A stretch of 64,000 bases of DNA from VAXT01 sp963698015. Its GTDB lineage: Bacteria > Actinomycetota > Thermoleophilia > Gaiellales > Gaiellaceae. The position numbers and the translations under genes are program-made. The stretch is from assembly GCA_963698015.1 (NCBI GenBank), contig OY969109.1, positions 2,046,001 to 2,110,000 of the forward strand, given 5' to 3'. The notes under the pieces are model-generated. The model did no database searches, had not been told where the DNA came from, and saw nothing but the letters and a program-made list of their open reading frames with translations. Below are positions 1 to 8,822 of this stretch, one piece after another. Each line of letters starts with the position of its first letter. Within the stretch, counting starts at the first letter, position 1.

Positions 1-1
1 A

Positions 2-1099
2 ACCGCGCAGGGCACCGAGCTCGAGCCGCACCTCGCGGGCGAGCTGATCGCGTCCGAGGTCGAGATCCGGACGGGCCGTTGCGAGACATTCGCCGACGCG
101 GTCGCGCTCGTCCCCAAGCGCCGTGCCCAGCTCCGCGAGCTCGCCGACGGCCTCGGCTTCACGCTCGGCGCGACCGGCGCCCACCCCTGGAGCCCGTGGC
201 AGGAGCAGCGGATCATCGACACGCCGCACTACCGCGTGCGCGACGAGCTGCTCCGCTACGTCGTCTGGCGGAACAACACGTTCGGCCTCCACGTCCACGT
301 CGCGATCCACGGGCCGGATCGCGCGGTGCGAGTCTGCGACGCCTTTCGCACGTACCTCCCGGAGCTGCTCGCGCTGTCCGCGAGCTCGCCGTTCCTCGAG
401 CACGTGAACACGGGGCTGCACTCGGTGCGCACGCAGATCTTCACGAAGTTCTTTCCGCGTTGTGGCATCCCCGACGTCTACGGCGACTGGCGCACGTTCG
501 AGGACTATTGCCACTTCCTGTTCGACACGGGCTCCATCCACGAGCACACGGAGATGTGGTGGTCGGTGCGCCCGCACCTCGCCTTTCCGACGGTCGAGAT
601 CCGGATCTGCGACGCGCAACCGCTTGAGGATGAGGCGATCTCGCTGGTGGCGCTCGCGTACTCGCTGACAGCGCGGATCGCCCGTGCGCTCGACGAGGGC
701 GAGGAGCTGCTCCACCCGCCGCACCGTGAGATCGAGGAGAACTTCTGGCGCGCGATCCGATGGGGGCTGTCGGGCGAGATGATCGACCTCGCGACGCACG
801 AGGTGAGGCCTACGCGTGCCGCGCTCGAGGAGCTGATCGAGTGGGTGCGGCCGGTCGCCGAGGAGCTCGGCGCCGCGGAGTACCTGTCCGTGCCCTCGGC
901 GAACGCGTGCGAGCGCCAGATCGCGCGCTTCGAGGAAGGTGCGACGCTCGAGGAGATTTACGCGGAGCAGGTTCGCCCCACTGAGGCGCCGCTTGGGGCG
1001 CCGCCTCCAGGAGGCTCGGGCTTGGCCCGAGCCTCCGTCGGAAATGACCAGTCGACTCAAGTGAACTCACCGGACGGGCCCGGAGTGGTCGGTGGCTGA
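2..1099 (+). CDS. YbdK-type carboxylate-amine ligase (GCS2 family), 5' partial
   Basis: The reading frame is open from base 2, so the start lies outside the window; 365 residues remain. The motif TFGLHVHVAI, the conserved His-Glu-rich segment around HTEMWWSVRPH, and the sequence FPTVEIRICD are typical of the glutamate-cysteine ligase type 2 family (YbdK, COG2170), which joins a carboxylate to an amine using ATP. The family has weak gamma-glutamylcysteine ligase activity and its physiological substrate is often unknown, so no specific substrate is assigned. The last 40 residues are low complexity and probably not part of the catalytic fold. The stop overlaps the GTG start of the next gene by 8 bp, suggesting co-translation. 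Confidence 0.85.
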   Translation, partial: TAQGTELEPHLAGELIASEVEIRTGRCETFADAVALVPKRRAQLRELADGLGFTLGATGAHPWSPWQEQRIIDTPHYRVRDELLRYVVWRNNTFGLHVHVAIHGPDRAVRVCDAFRTYLPELLALSASSPFLEHVNTGLHSVRTQIFTKFFPRCGIPDVYGDWRTFEDYCHFLFDTGSIHEHTEMWWSVRPHLAFPTVEIRICDAQPLEDEAISLVALAYSLTARIARALDEGEELLHPPHREIEENFWRAIRWGLSGEMIDLATHEVRPTRAALEELIEWVRPVAEELGAAEYLSVPSANACERQIARFEEGATLEEIYAEQVRPTEAPLGAPPPGGSGLARASVGNDQSTQVNSPDGPGVVGG

Positions 1100-1382
1100 G
1101 GAAGGCGAGCTCTCCCAGGAGGAGCTGCTCGAGCACATCCGGCAGCTGAAGGTGTCGGACCTGCTGCTCTCGATCCTCCCGACCGTCGCCCAGCTCGGCT
1201 ACGCGAAGCTCGAGCCGGAGGGCCGCGACCTCGAGCAGGCGAAGCTCGCCATCGAAGCGCTGCGCGCGCTGACGCCCGTCCTCGCCGGGTCGGTGCCCGT
1301 CGAGGTCGTGCACGACTTCGAGCAGGCGACCGCGAACCTGCAGCTCGCGTACGCGAAGGCGGTCGACGAGGAAGCCGGCTAG
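1092..1382 (+). CDS. DUF1844-like small cytoplasmic protein
   Basis: A 96-residue protein starting at GTG inside the end of the upstream ligase gene. The arrangement of a hydrophobic helix (VSDLLLSILPTVAQLG), a segment with regularly spaced Leu/Ala (EQAKLAIEALRAL) and a final helix (QATANLQLAYAKAV) follows the layout of DUF1844 proteins, small helical proteins of unknown function common in Actinobacteria and Acidobacteria. No signal peptide or transmembrane segment is visible. Family assignment is by pattern only. It converges with the minus-strand gene ending at 1379, overlapping it by 4 bp. Confidence 0.6.
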   Translation: MAEEGELSQEELLEHIRQLKVSDLLLSILPTVAQLGYAKLEPEGRDLEQAKLAIEALRALTPVLAGSVPVEVVHDFEQATANLQLAYAKAVDEEAG

Positions 1383-2476
1383 GAGCGGGCCCAGACGACA
1401 GCGGCGACCGGAAGCGCGGCCGCGAGCAGGACCGCGAGCGCGATCCAGCCCATCGTGTCGCCGCTCGAACCGTTGCTCTCGAGCGGAGCCGCCGCGATCG
1501 GGCGCGGCGCGGTGCGGTAGACGTAGATCGTCGAGCTGCGGCCGGTCGTGTCCGCGCCCGAGATGAACTGGTCGTACTGACGCTTGCGTGCGTAGGTCAG
1601 CTCGAGGTCGATCGTGTTCGCGAGCTGTGTGGAGACGCTCTGCGTCGGCCGCACGCGATCCGGGACGGCGACCGTTCGCACCCGCATCGAGACCTTCGGC
1701 GGCTGACGGCCGGGCACGAGGACCCGCAACTCGTTCCGGCGGACTCCGTCGAGCACGCCCTTGAAGCTCCGCGAGACGTCTCCGGACAGGACCGTGCCGG
1801 TCACGAGGAGCGGGGCCGCCACGCGGACGTCGACCGGCCGCTGGGCGCCCTGGATCTCGACGTTCAACCCTTCTGCTGTGAAGTTGTGCCTGATCGCGTT
1901 GCGAATGCGGCCCAGGACCTGGCCCAGCCCGACCGGCTCCACGTCGGCCGAGTACGACCTCGCGGTCACCCCGGTCACGTTTTCGATCACGAGCGCGGTC
2001 GCCGCTCCGGCCGGCTCGAAGTGGACCTTGACCGGCAGGAGTGGCGCGCTCTCCTCGACGCGCAGGTCGGCGACGACGGACAGCCGGCGCGTGCCCGGTG
2101 AGAAGCCCTGCCAGAGGATCTGGTTCGTCCGCTGGCCCGGAGGCGATTCGGTGCCCGGTCCTGGAAGCACAGTCTTCACCGGCGCCGCGATCGCGAAGAC
2201 GTAGTCGCCGAGCCTGTTCAGGACGGTCGTCTGCTGGACCCGGATCGCGTTCGGCGTGCCGTCCTCGTCGAGCCCGACGACGACGCGCTCGTGGTTCGAG
2301 GCGCGGCGGAAGAAGCGGGGCTGGAGCGGGAGCGGGCCGGCCACCTTCGGCGCGAGCGGCGGCGTCTGCGGGAGCACCTCCGGAGGCCAGGGCAGCGACA
2401 CGGTCCGAGCGTTCGCGGCACAGGGAACCGCGAGCGCGGCCGCGCAGAGCCCGAGGACGAGCGCCCCCCGGCTCAG
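1379..2476 (-). CDS. Secreted, C-terminally membrane-anchored protein of unknown function, linked to the ABC operon
   Basis: Last gene of the minus-strand ABC transporter operon. The frame encodes a signal peptide (core ALVLGLCAAALAVPCAANA), a beta-rich extracellular region, and a C-terminal membrane helix (WIALAVLLAAALPVAAVVWA) ending in ARS, so the protein is probably exported and tail-anchored. I do not recognise the family. The start is uncertain: no ATG, GTG or TTG precedes the signal peptide. The only candidate is CTG at 2476, whose TG is shared with the TGA stop of the upstream gene; the first canonical codon is GTG at 2401, which would remove the signal peptide. Its operon position suggests a role accessory to solute capture, which is inference. 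Confidence 0.6.
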   Translation of the reverse strand: MSRGALVLGLCAAALAVPCAANARTVSLPWPPEVLPQTPPLAPKVAGPLPLQPRFFRRASNHERVVVGLDEDGTPNAIRVQQTTVLNRLGDYVFAIAAPVKTVLPGPGTESPPGQRTNQILWQGFSPGTRRLSVVADLRVEESAPLLPVKVHFEPAGAATALVIENVTGVTARSYSADVEPVGLGQVLGRIRNAIRHNFTAEGLNVEIQGAQRPVDVRVAAPLLVTGTVLSGDVSRSFKGVLDGVRRNELRVLVPGRQPPKVSMRVRTVAVPDRVRPTQSVSTQLANTIDLELTYARKRQYDQFISGADTTGRSSTIYVYRTAPRPIAAAPLESNGSSGDTMGWIALAVLLAAALPVAAVVWARS

Positions 2477-3690
2477 CGCCGCTGTTCGATCGGAACGAGC
2501 GTCGCCGATAGCGGATCGTCCTTGACGGGCTTGTACGTCATGCCCTGGAACTTCGCGAAGTAGACGTCGTCGTCGACGACGCCCTCGTGGTTGCGCTCGT
2601 TGAACCCGCGGTTGTCGCCGTTCGCCCCCGCGACCGTCACCTGGTTGAGGGCGGCCAGCACCTTCTTCTTGTCCGCGGCCCCGCCCGCGCGTTGGATCGC
2701 GGCCGCGAGCACGTTCACGAAGTCGTACGAGTACATCGCGTAGTCGGGCGGCTGCACGACCTGTGCGCCGTCGGGCGTCTTCACGCCCACGAGCTGCACG
2801 CCGAAGCGGTTCTCGAGGTCGCGCTGGAAGGTCAGGAACGGGCCCGCGCCGACCTCGGCCGTCGGGCGGCCGGACGCGAACGTGAGGCCGTCGATCCAGT
2901 CCGGATGGTTCGCGAGCTGCTGGCGCACGAGCGGGTCTTCGCCGGTCGGCGACGTGTACACCGGGACTTTCCAGCCGGACGAGCGCGCCGCCGAGAGCAC
3001 GCCCGCAATCGTCGTCGGCTGAGCCCAGACGAGGAGCGCGGTCGCTCCGGCGCGGCGCGCGCGGAGCACCTGCGGCGAGAGATCCGGCGCCGAGGCCGGG
3101 ACCGTCAGCTTGGCGGCCACCGAGCCCGGGTTCTGCGAGAACGCCTCGTCGAGCGCCTTCGCGCCCTCCTGCCCGTACGAGGAGTCGTCCGTGATCAGCG
3201 CGACCTTCAGCTTCTTCGGGATCAGGTACTCGGCGAGGCGGTACGACATGCCGTGGTCGGTCGGCGCGATGCGGAAGACGTTCGGCCGCTTGGCCGGGTC
3301 GATCAGCCCCTCGCCGCCCTGGTAGGTGACCGCGAGCGGGACGTCCGCGTCGCGGGCGATCTGCCACGAGGCGTCGACCCCCGTGCCCTCGTCGACGATC
3401 GCCACCGCGCCGTCGGCGATCGCCTTGCGGACGTTGCGGACCGCGGTGCTCGGGGACAGGCCCGTGTCGTAGCGCTTGATCCGGAAGCGGTACTTGACGC
3501 CGTTCACGTCGACGGCGGCCTTCGAGGCGGCGAGCGCGGCCCCGTCGGCGATCGTCTGGCCGACGTACGGCGTCCGCGAGAACGGCGCGTTGACCGCGAT
3601 CGTCACGGTCTTCGTCTTGCCCGCGCCTTCGTCCCCACCGCAGCCGGCGAGGACGGCACAGAGCCCGAGGACGACTACGAGTCGCCTCAC
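2473..3690 (-). CDS. LivK-like periplasmic-type substrate-binding lipoprotein
   Basis: A 405-residue type I periplasmic-binding-fold protein of the branched-chain amino acid or amide family. The GTG start at 3690 is followed by a signal sequence with a lipobox ending in LAGC, so the mature protein should be lipid-anchored outside the membrane. The N-terminal lobe begins VTIAVNAPFSRTPYVGQ, and motifs such as ADGAALAASKA and ITDDSSYGQEGAKAL are typical of Leu/Ile/Val-binding proteins (PF13458 type). GTGA overlaps the stop of the fused permease-ATPase gene, so it belongs to the same operon. The ligand cannot be read from sequence; amino acids, urea or amides are all possible. Confidence 0.88.
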   Translation of the reverse strand: MRRLVVVLGLCAVLAGCGGDEGAGKTKTVTIAVNAPFSRTPYVGQTIADGAALAASKAAVDVNGVKYRFRIKRYDTGLSPSTAVRNVRKAIADGAVAIVDEGTGVDASWQIARDADVPLAVTYQGGEGLIDPAKRPNVFRIAPTDHGMSYRLAEYLIPKKLKVALITDDSSYGQEGAKALDEAFSQNPGSVAAKLTVPASAPDLSPQVLRARRAGATALLVWAQPTTIAGVLSAARSSGWKVPVYTSPTGEDPLVRQQLANHPDWIDGLTFASGRPTAEVGAGPFLTFQRDLENRFGVQLVGVKTPDGAQVVQPPDYAMYSYDFVNVLAAAIQRAGGAADKKKVLAALNQVTVAGANGDNRGFNERNHEGVVDDDVYFAKFQGMTYKPVKDDPLSATLVPIEQRR

Positions 3691-5534
3691 GAGAGCTTCT
3701 GTCGTCCCAGGTAGGCCATCTTCACTGCGTCGTCGGAGGCGACCTGCGCAAGTGTGCCTAATGCGATCCGACGACCTGCCTCGAGAACCGTCACCTCGTC
3801 GGCGACGCGCCGGACGAAGCGCAGGTTGTGCTCGATCACGAGCAGCGCAAGCCCGCTGTCCCGGAGCTCGTGCAGGAGCTCCGCCAGGCGGTCGAGCTCG
3901 GTCGCCGATCCGCCCGCCGCGGGCTCGTCCAGGAGCAGGACTCGCGGCTCGGTCGCGAGGGCCGAGGCGAGCATGAGCAGGCGCTGCTCGTGGGCGGTCA
4001 GCTCCGCCGCCGGGCGATCCGGGTCGTGCAGCCCGACGAGCTCGAGCGCACCGAGCGCCTTCTGCTCGGCGAGCCGCTCGTCCGCACGCGCCTTCGGCGT
4101 CCGGAACACCGTTCGGAACGGGCCGTCGTGCTCGAGGCGGAGCCCCGCGCCGACGAGGGCGTTCTGGAGCGCGCTCAGCTCGGTGAAGACGGCCGTCGCC
4201 TGCTGCGTGCCGACGACCCCTTGCAGGACACGCGCGCGTGGGGGCCCCGCCAGCTCGGTTCCGTTCACCCGGACCGTTCCCTCCTCGGGTACGAGCTCGC
4301 CGACGAGCGCCTTGAGGGCGGTCGTCTTCCCGCTGCCGTTGGGCCCGATCAGCGCGTGCACGCGCCCGGGGGCGAGCTCGAGATCGACGTGGTTGAGGGC
4401 GACCAGGCTGCCGAAGCTCTTCGTGAGGCCGCGCGCACGCAACGGCTCCGGCGCCTCGACGCGAGGCAGCTCGCGCGCAGGCGGGCTCGGTCTCGGGACA
4501 GGTCTCGGCGGGATCCGGCTCCGCCACCAGCCGCGCGCCGCCGGGAGCAGCCCCGCGCCGCCGAGGCCGAGGACGAGCAGCATCCCGTACCCGGTGAGCA
4601 TCTCCTCGAGCCGTCCGGGCGGGAGGCCGCGGAGACCGCCGATCTGCTCCGCCGCGTTCGAGAACGCGCTGATCACGAGCAGGCCGACGATCGGCCCGAG
4701 CGGGAGCCGCGCGCCGCCGAGGATCACCGCCACGAAGAGCTTGAACGAGACGGCCGGCCCGTACGACGACGCATCCGCGACCTGGACGAGCTCGACCCCG
4801 AGCGCGCCTGCGACGCCCGCGATCACTGCCGAGGCGGTGAAGACGCCCAGCCGTGCGCGCGCGACCGGGACGCCGAGCCCCGCCGCCGCGCGCCGCTGGT
4901 CCCTCGCAGCGGCGAGTCCGAGCCCCGGCGCCCGCGGGGCGATGACGGCCAGGGCGAGGACGGCGAGCGCGAGGAGCGTGACCCCGAGCACGTAATGCGC
5001 GGTCGGAGTCAGCGTCCGGCCGAACACCGTCGCCTCGGGGAGGACGAGGCCCTGCGCTCCTCCGGAGAGCCCCGGGAAGGAGGTCAGCAGGAGCAGCAGG
5101 ATCCAGCTCAGGATCCAGGTGCTGACCGCGACGAAGGCGCTGCGCAGCCGTCCGGTCGCGAGGCCCGTCAGCACCCCGACGACCGTCGTCATCGCGACTG
5201 CAACGACGAGCGAGGGCACGAGCGGCCAGCCGGCCTTCGTCCGCAGGAGCGCCTCCGAGAAGGCGCCGATCCCGAGGAAGGCGCCCTGGCCGAGCGAGGG
5301 GATGCCCGCGAGCCCGACCGCGTACGCGAGCCCGACCGCGGCGAGCGCGAGGTAGACGAACTCCGCCAGGTCGGGCATCCGGCCCGAGAGCGGAAGTACC
5401 ACGGGGGCGACGAGCGCAGCCAGGAACGCGAGCACCCAGAGCGTCGTCGTCCAGCTCCAGGCCGCACGGGCATCGCGGACGGCCGCGGACAGCTCCGCTC
5501 GAGTCTCGTCGAACACGCCAGACGCGGCGCTCAT
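3687..5534 (-). CDS. Fused LivM permease and LivG ATPase of a branched-chain amino-acid-type ABC transporter
   Basis: 615 residues. Residues about 45-330 are a LivM-type membrane domain (many hydrophobic helices; family motif GIPSLGQGAFLGIGAF; cytoplasmic loop with AARDQRRAAAGLGV). Residues about 370-615 are an ATPase domain with Walker A GPNGSGKTT, Walker B RVLLLDEPAAG and a switch His in LLVIEHN. The ABC signature, normally LSGGQ, is replaced by LTAHEQ. No separate LivF ATPase is seen. The two domains are separate genes in most operons. The ATG at 5534 overlaps the LivH stop (ATGA). The likely role is the membrane channel plus motor for the solute bound by the neighbouring lipoprotein. Confidence 0.88.
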   Translation of the reverse strand: MSAASGVFDETRAELSAAVRDARAAWSWTTTLWVLAFLAALVAPVVLPLSGRMPDLAEFVYLALAAVGLAYAVGLAGIPSLGQGAFLGIGAFSEALLRTKAGWPLVPSLVVAVAMTTVVGVLTGLATGRLRSAFVAVSTWILSWILLLLLTSFPGLSGGAQGLVLPEATVFGRTLTPTAHYVLGVTLLALAVLALAVIAPRAPGLGLAAARDQRRAAAGLGVPVARARLGVFTASAVIAGVAGALGVELVQVADASSYGPAVSFKLFVAVILGGARLPLGPIVGLLVISAFSNAAEQIGGLRGLPPGRLEEMLTGYGMLLVLGLGGAGLLPAARGWWRSRIPPRPVPRPSPPARELPRVEAPEPLRARGLTKSFGSLVALNHVDLELAPGRVHALIGPNGSGKTTALKALVGELVPEEGTVRVNGTELAGPPRARVLQGVVGTQQATAVFTELSALQNALVGAGLRLEHDGPFRTVFRTPKARADERLAEQKALGALELVGLHDPDRPAAELTAHEQRLLMLASALATEPRVLLLDEPAAGGSATELDRLAELLHELRDSGLALLVIEHNLRFVRRVADEVTVLEAGRRIALGTLAQVASDDAVKMAYLGRQKLS

Positions 5535-6466
5535 GCCGTGCTCGCGACGGGCTCGGCGCGCAGGGACCGGTACGCGATCACGCCGAGGGCGATCCCGAGC
5601 GGGATCAGCTCCCCGTACTGCGGCCCGAGGCCGAAGCCGCCGATCCGCAGGTTGTCGATCGCCGCCTCGGCGACGCCGACCCCGAGGCCCGCGGCGAACG
5701 CGGCCCACGGCGACCCGAAGCGGACGATCAGCGCCGCGACGAGGCCCTTCAGCCCGAGCAGCGCTCCCGAGTCGACCGTGAACGGGGCGGACGGTGCGGC
5801 CGCGACCGCTGCGAGGGCGGCGAGCCCGCCGACCAGGCCGAACGCGAGCGCGACCAGGGTCTCCACCGGAAGCCCGACGAACCGCGCCGCCTCGGGGTCG
5901 GACGAGATCGCCTGCAGCGCCCGTCCGCGCCGCGTCCGCTCGAGCGTCCAGGCGGCGAGCGCGGCCAGCGCCGCAGCGAGCCCGATCACGAAGAACGACC
6001 GCACCTGGACGCTGGCGCCCGCGATCGAGACGACCCCGTTCCGCCCGACGTTCTCGAAGTGGAACGGGTCGGGGAAGACGTACGCCGGGCGCGTGAAGAC
6101 GGCTCCGATCATGCCGCGGAGCGCGAACGCGATCGCGAGCGTCGAGGCGACCCACCCGACCGTCGACCCCCGGAGCAGGTACGGCTCGATGAAGAGGACG
6201 TACGTCGCCGCTCCGACGCCGATGCAGAGCACGAGCCCGACGACGAGCGCGAACAGGAAGCGGCCGAGGCCCAGGCTCGTCTGGCTCACCGGCCCCGTGC
6301 CCGCGGCGACGAGGAGCGTCGTGAAGACGCCGAACGCGACGAGGTCGCCGAACGCGAAGTAGACGACCCCGGTCAGCCGGTAGATCAGCGAGTACCCCAC
6401 CGCGAAGATGCCGTACACGCCCCCGGCCGCGAGGCCGGTGACGATCACCTGGACGACGAGGCTCAC
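5531..6466 (-). CDS. LivH-type ABC permease
   Basis: 311-residue integral membrane protein, first gene of the minus-strand transporter operon (GTG start at 6466). N-terminal VTGLAAGGVYGIFAVGYSLIYRLTGVV is close to the LivH signature (GL..G..YAL.A.G..L.Y...G..N.A.G). The loop ALQAISSDPEAARFVGLPV corresponds to the EAA-like loop that contacts the ATPase. It should pair with the LivM half of the fused downstream protein to form the translocation pore. The short gap to the divergent secreted-protein gene at 6533 must hold promoters for both directions. Confidence 0.9.
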   Translation of the reverse strand: MSLVVQVIVTGLAAGGVYGIFAVGYSLIYRLTGVVYFAFGDLVAFGVFTTLLVAAGTGPVSQTSLGLGRFLFALVVGLVLCIGVGAATYVLFIEPYLLRGSTVGWVASTLAIAFALRGMIGAVFTRPAYVFPDPFHFENVGRNGVVSIAGASVQVRSFFVIGLAAALAALAAWTLERTRRGRALQAISSDPEAARFVGLPVETLVALAFGLVGGLAALAAVAAAPSAPFTVDSGALLGLKGLVAALIVRFGSPWAAFAAGLGVGVAEAAIDNLRIGGFGLGPQYGELIPLGIALGVIAYRSLRAEPVASTA

Positions 6467-6532
6467 GGCAGGACACTACTCAGGTGCGCGGTTGGGCTAA
6501 ACCCCGTCGCGAGATCTGCCGACGGTTCTCAT

Positions 6533-8755
6533 ATGCGATCCGAGATCGAACGTGCTAGAACTGCGATCCAGAACATGGGGGGGAGGACATCTGGCCGCAT
6601 GCGTCTCGGGCTCGCCGCCTTTGGCGTGGTCCTCATCGGGGGGACCAGCGTCGGCCTCGCCGTACTCGGCTCGACTGACAACACCAAGTCGTCGCAGCTG
6701 CACGTCCGGCGGGCTGTGGCAGCCGGCGTGCCCGTTTCGCAAGCCGCCTCCCACTCCAGTTCGTCACTGGTGCCGACCGTCCAGGTCGCGCACGGCGTCC
6801 TGACGCCTGCCGTCCGCGACATGAAGCCCACGCCGGGCCACTGGAACATGATGTTCAAGAAGGTCGGCGAGCACTCGCGAGGCGAGAGTTTGAAGATCCA
6901 GGATCGGCATCAGGGCAGCGCGCTCGTCCAGCAGAGCGCCGCGAAGAACCAGATGCCGAGCCCGATCGCGAACTTCGCCGGCGTGAACAACGTCAGCGGC
7001 GTCGCGCCGCCGGACACCGAGGGGGATATCGGCACCAACCACTACATGCAGTGGGTCAACCTCGCGTTCCGGGTCTTCAACCGGAACGGCACGCCGGCAG
7101 GCAACGTCACGCAGGGATACCAGCTCTTCGCCGGCACGACGCACTGCGGCGCAGCCTCCGGAAACGGCGGCGATCCGATCGTCCTCTACGACCAGTTCGC
7201 CCATCGCTGGCTCGCGAGCCAGCTCGCGTATCCCAACTACCCGAACCCCGGGCCGTACTACCAGTGCGTCGCGTTCTCGTCCACGGACGATCCGACCGGA
7301 ACCTGGTGCGCCTACGAGTTCGTTGCGTTGCAGTCGAAGCTCAACGACTACCCAAAGTTCGGGGTATGGCCGACCCAGCACGCCTACATGTTCACGGTCA
7401 ACCAGTTCAGCGAGCCCGGTGACGGCTGGGCAGGCGTCGGCGTCTTCGCGCTCGAGCGGGACGCGATGATCAGCGGCTGTGGCACCGCACGGATGCTCTA
7501 CAGGAACATGTTCCCCGTCGAACCGAACCTCCATGGCAGCATGCTCCCGGCCGACCTCGACGGCTCGACGATGCCGCCTGCCAACGCGCCGGCGCCGCTG
7601 ATCGAGGTTGACGACAACGCCTGGGGCTACCCGCAGGATCGCCTCGACGTCTGGAACGCGACCGTCGACTGGTCGGGCGCGGGGACGATCAATGTCGCGC
7701 ACGAGGGCACCATCCCAACCGCGGCGTTCGACTCCGACCTCGGCACGGGCATCCCGCAGCCCGGCACGTCGGTCAGGCTCGACACGCTCGACGACCGGCT
7801 GATGTACCGGATGGCGTACCGGAACTTCGGCGACCACCAGGCGATGGTCGTCAACCACTCGGTCGACTCCGACGGCGCCAACCACGCGGGTGTCCGCTGG
7901 TACGAGCTGCGCAAGACGACCGGGAACTGGTCCATCTACCAGCAGGGCACGTATGAGCCCGACACGACCGTCAACCGCTGGATGGGCTCGGCCGCGATGG
8001 ATCACGACGGCAACATGGCCGTCGGCTTCTCGACGAGCAGCGGGACCGCGCCGAACTACCCGAGCATCCGGTACGCCGGGCGGCTCGCGACCGACCCGCT
8101 CGGACAGCTTGCACAGGGTGAGTCGACGCTCATCACCGGGACGGGCTCGCAGACGGGCATCAACCGCTGGGGCGACTACTCGATGATGGCGATCGACCCG
8201 ACCGACGACTGCACGTTCTGGTTCACGAGCGAGTACCTGATCACGACGGGAAGCTCGCCGTGGCAGACGAGGATCGGGAGCTTCAAGTTCCCGTCCTGCG
8301 GTGGGCCGCCTCCGCCGCCGCCTCCACCGCCGCCTCCGCCCCCACCGCCTCCGCCCCCACCACCTCCGCCCCCACCACCTCCGCCCCCACCACCTCCGCC
8401 CCCACCACCTCCGCCCCCACCACCTCCGCCTCCGCCGCCGCCGCCGCCGCCACCTCCGCCGCCGCCTCCGCCACCTCCGCCGCCGCCTCCGCCACCTCCG
8501 CCGCCGCCTCCGCCTCCGCCGCCGCCGCCGCCACCTCCGCCGCCGCCTCCGGTCCGCTGCCGCGTCCCGAGAGTCCTCGGACTGCGCCTCGGAGCTGCGA
8601 AGACGAAGATCCGGCGTGCGCACTGCTCGGTCGGCAACGTCCGCCGCGTTCGCTCCAGGCGTTCGCTGCGCGGCCGTGTGGTGAACCAGTCACCGAGGCC
8701 CGGCACGATCAAGCGCCGGAACTTCCCGGTGAAGCTCGCCGTCGGCCGCGGCTAG
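6533..8755 (+). CDS. Secreted beta-propeller-like protein with poly-proline stalk and PASTA domain (paralogue 1)
   Basis: 740 residues from ATG 6533; in-frame ATGs at 6575 and 6599 are alternatives, and a GGGAGG lies upstream of 6599. A hydrophobic signal segment (LGLAAFGVVLIGGTSVGLAVLG) precedes a large extracellular domain with the family markers PPDTEGD, GDPIVLYDQF, WCAYEF, LNDYPKFGVWP and RWGDYSMMAIDP. It resembles two later genes (8823 and 16176) and is probably a beta-propeller; catalytic function is unknown. Then come 82 consecutive prolines (8306-8551) and a 67-residue PASTA domain (VPRVLGLRLGAAK, PRPGTI, VKLAVGRG) with two cysteines. PASTA domains bind peptidoglycan in other proteins, so display on the wall is inferred. 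Confidence 0.85.
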   Translation: MRSEIERARTAIQNMGGRTSGRMRLGLAAFGVVLIGGTSVGLAVLGSTDNTKSSQLHVRRAVAAGVPVSQAASHSSSSLVPTVQVAHGVLTPAVRDMKPTPGHWNMMFKKVGEHSRGESLKIQDRHQGSALVQQSAAKNQMPSPIANFAGVNNVSGVAPPDTEGDIGTNHYMQWVNLAFRVFNRNGTPAGNVTQGYQLFAGTTHCGAASGNGGDPIVLYDQFAHRWLASQLAYPNYPNPGPYYQCVAFSSTDDPTGTWCAYEFVALQSKLNDYPKFGVWPTQHAYMFTVNQFSEPGDGWAGVGVFALERDAMISGCGTARMLYRNMFPVEPNLHGSMLPADLDGSTMPPANAPAPLIEVDDNAWGYPQDRLDVWNATVDWSGAGTINVAHEGTIPTAAFDSDLGTGIPQPGTSVRLDTLDDRLMYRMAYRNFGDHQAMVVNHSVDSDGANHAGVRWYELRKTTGNWSIYQQGTYEPDTTVNRWMGSAAMDHDGNMAVGFSTSSGTAPNYPSIRYAGRLATDPLGQLAQGESTLITGTGSQTGINRWGDYSMMAIDPTDDCTFWFTSEYLITTGSSPWQTRIGSFKFPSCGGPPPPPPPPPPPPPPPPPPPPPPPPPPPPPPPPPPPPPPPPPPPPPPPPPPPPPPPPPPPPPPPPPPPPPPPPPPPPPPPPPPVRCRVPRVLGLRLGAAKTKIRRAHCSVGNVRRVRSRRSLRGRVVNQSPRPGTIKRRNFPVKLAVGRG

Positions 8756-8786
8756 TCGGCGTGGCGCGGGCCGCTAGCAAAATTCT

Positions 8787-8814
8787 TTGAAAATCTCCTA
8801 AGAGCCTGTAACAA
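8787..8814 (+). promoter_or_regulatory. Sigma70-type promoter of a leaderless transcript
   Basis: TTGAAA (8787-8792), a 16-bp spacer and TAACAA (8809-8814) lie so that transcription would begin at or next to the GTG at 8823. The surrounding block TTTGAAAATCTCCTAAGA recurs with one change upstream of the paralogue at 16176 with identical spacing. No Shine-Dalgarno precedes the GTG, consistent with a leaderless message. Confidence 0.6.
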
Positions 8815-8822
8815 TCAGGCTC

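Noticed and set aside
3828..6362. Long open plus-strand frame opposite the LivH/LivM-LivG genes
   Set aside because: Arg/Glu/Asp-rich translation with no domain; the minus strand carries complete transporter motifs in overlapping operon order.
8176..8712. Minus-strand frames encoding long poly-Gly or poly-Ala/Glu runs opposite the proline tracts
   Set aside because: They are the mirror of the CCN repeats and have no independent start context or domain; the same holds at 10388-10879, 12256-12780, 15607-16005, 18500-18832 and 63659-63997.
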